Below are positions 12,025 through 12,729 of a DNA stretch of 12,729 nucleotides, one piece after another. How positions within the stretch are numbered: position 1 is the stretch's first letter; each line of letters begins with the position of its first letter. The notes beneath the pieces are model-generated. The model was not told the DNA's origin, made no database searches, and saw only the letters and a program-made list of their open reading frames with translations. A program made the position numbers and the translations under genes. This DNA comes from Candidatus Saccharimonadota bacterium. Lineage in GTDB: Bacteria > Patescibacteriota > Saccharimonadia > Saccharimonadales > Saccharimonadaceae. The stretch is taken from the NCBI GenBank assembly GCA_030528815.1, contig JAUMYE010000016.1:1-12729 (forward strand). Reading direction: 5' to 3'.

Positions 12025-12729
12025 ATGGCTGGACATGAATCCAAACCAGGCACCGGCGAGAACGGTGGCGGTGGTTCTCCGTATAACTGGGATGTTCTGA
12101 CTAACGGTCAGAATACAGAAACATATACTGTCCCTGAAGATCAGCTTCAGGAAATGTATACTGCCGAAGAAGGCAATTGGGGCAACGACGATGACACAAG
12201 TGTTCATTTTGAAACTGTTGAAACTGAGGTTCCTGCTGAAGAAATTGCTCCAGGTGGCAACGGCGAAGAAGATGACGAGAGTGATGATAATGACGCTGAG
12301 ACCGAGAACAATGCAGAAACTCTCGAAAAACAAGTTGAGGGCGTTATTGCTAATATTGGTAGATATAGACCAGCGGATATTCTGCATGCTGCGAAAGCCG
12401 CAGGTATATCGCTTCCTAGCTATAGGTTAAGCAAGCTTAAAGAGCATGGTCTAAGCGATCCAAGCGGTAACGGCTTGATGGATTTGATGCGCATTGCGGC
12501 TAACTTCTCTGAAGAGGATACAAATGCCATGAATGAGCGCCAGAAGAAGAAAGGCGAGAGTGGCGGTAAACCAAAGGAAGAAGAAACCGCAAAGCCAGCT
12601 GAGGAAGCTCCAGTACCTCCAGTAGAGACAGGAGCCGCAGAGCCAGGCGAAGAGGAAACTGCAAAGCCTACAGCAGAAGAAGAGACTGCTAAGCCGGCCG
12701 AAGAAGCTCCTGCCGAGGAAGCTTCTGCT
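12025..12729 (+). CDS. Acidic protein with a Glu/Ala/Pro/Lys repeat tail (3' end outside window)
   Basis: The frame runs from ATG 12025 through 235 codons to the window edge. The first 100 residues are disordered in character: a GGGG stretch at 14-17, then a region rich in Thr, Glu and Asp (EEDDESDDNDAETEN at 81-95). Residues about 99-170 look like a small helical domain: LEKQVEGVIANIGRYRPADI, then LHAAKAAGISLPSYRLSKLK and LMDLMRIAANFSEED. From 175 a repetitive tail begins, with ETAKP at 187-191, 211-215 and 220-224, each followed by Ala/Glu/Pro-rich sequence. There is no cysteine, signal peptide or membrane segment in the visible part. I do not recognise the family. The tail resembles a flexible spacer that could lead to a further domain beyond the window. 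Confidence 0.8.
   Translation, partial: MAGHESKPGTGENGGGGSPYNWDVLTNGQNTETYTVPEDQLQEMYTAEEGNWGNDDDTSVHFETVETEVPAEEIAPGGNGEEDDESDDNDAETENNAETLEKQVEGVIANIGRYRPADILHAAKAAGISLPSYRLSKLKEHGLSDPSGNGLMDLMRIAANFSEEDTNAMNERQKKKGESGGKPKEEETAKPAEEAPVPPVETGAAEPGEEETAKPTAEEETAKPAEEAPAEEASA

Noticed and set aside
1..12729. CRISPR array, tRNA or rRNA genes, insertion sequences
   Set aside because: No regularly spaced direct repeats, cloverleaf-forming segments, transposase motifs or flanking inverted repeats were found on either strand by eye.

Overview
The window looks like part of a small-genome Candidate Phyla Radiation bacterium, most likely Saccharibacteria (TM7). This is inferred from the style of the proteins (compact RecJ, short-LID adenylate kinase, eukaryote-like IleRS, wHTH protein of the type common in CPR), the AT-leaning composition and the tightly packed housekeeping genes. 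No rRNA gene is present to confirm it. Thirteen complete or nearly complete genes use only TAA or TAG as stop codons. None needs TGA to be read as glycine, so the genetic code appears standard.

Layout. Positions 1-102 hold the end of an ORF with an SMC-like Walker B segment that stops too early for an intact SMC. A small winged-helix regulator (225-521) and recJ (547-2160) follow. rpsU (2182-2397) is driven by a promoter inside the end of recJ and closed by a terminator. adk (2483-3028) and map (3028-3771) form a translationally coupled pair with their own terminator. The division block is ftsA (3845-5083), ftsZ (5173-6411), an nrdR-like gene without its zinc ribbon (6425-6922) and a small thioredoxin-fold gene (6928-7194), ending at a bidirectional terminator. 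Two small minus-strand genes of unknown function occupy 7224-7773.

The most interesting segment is 7893-11185, the isoleucyl-tRNA synthetase locus. A promoter is followed by a T-box leader whose elements can be traced base by base: a very short Stem I with an ATC specifier in its terminal loop, a TGGTACC antiterminator bulge flanked by two helices, and a competing intrinsic terminator. It combines a Stem I like those of actinobacterial, translation-regulating ileS T-boxes with a transcription-attenuating output. The ileS frame behind it is open for 971 codons except for two in-frame TAA codons 15 nt apart, exactly between the editing/CP1 part and the KMSKS half. The two halves are otherwise intact and complementary.

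From 11186 to the end the genes are accessory: an 88-residue protein of unknown function behind a near-consensus promoter, about 350 nt of AT-rich sequence with two terminator hairpins, and the start of an acidic, repeat-tailed protein that runs off the window.

Regulation as seen in the sequence: many genes have Shine-Dalgarno sites, but rpsU and ftsA (perhaps also recJ) have -10 elements ending only 6-9 nt before ATG and no Shine-Dalgarno site, so they are probably translated from leaderless or near-leaderless mRNAs.
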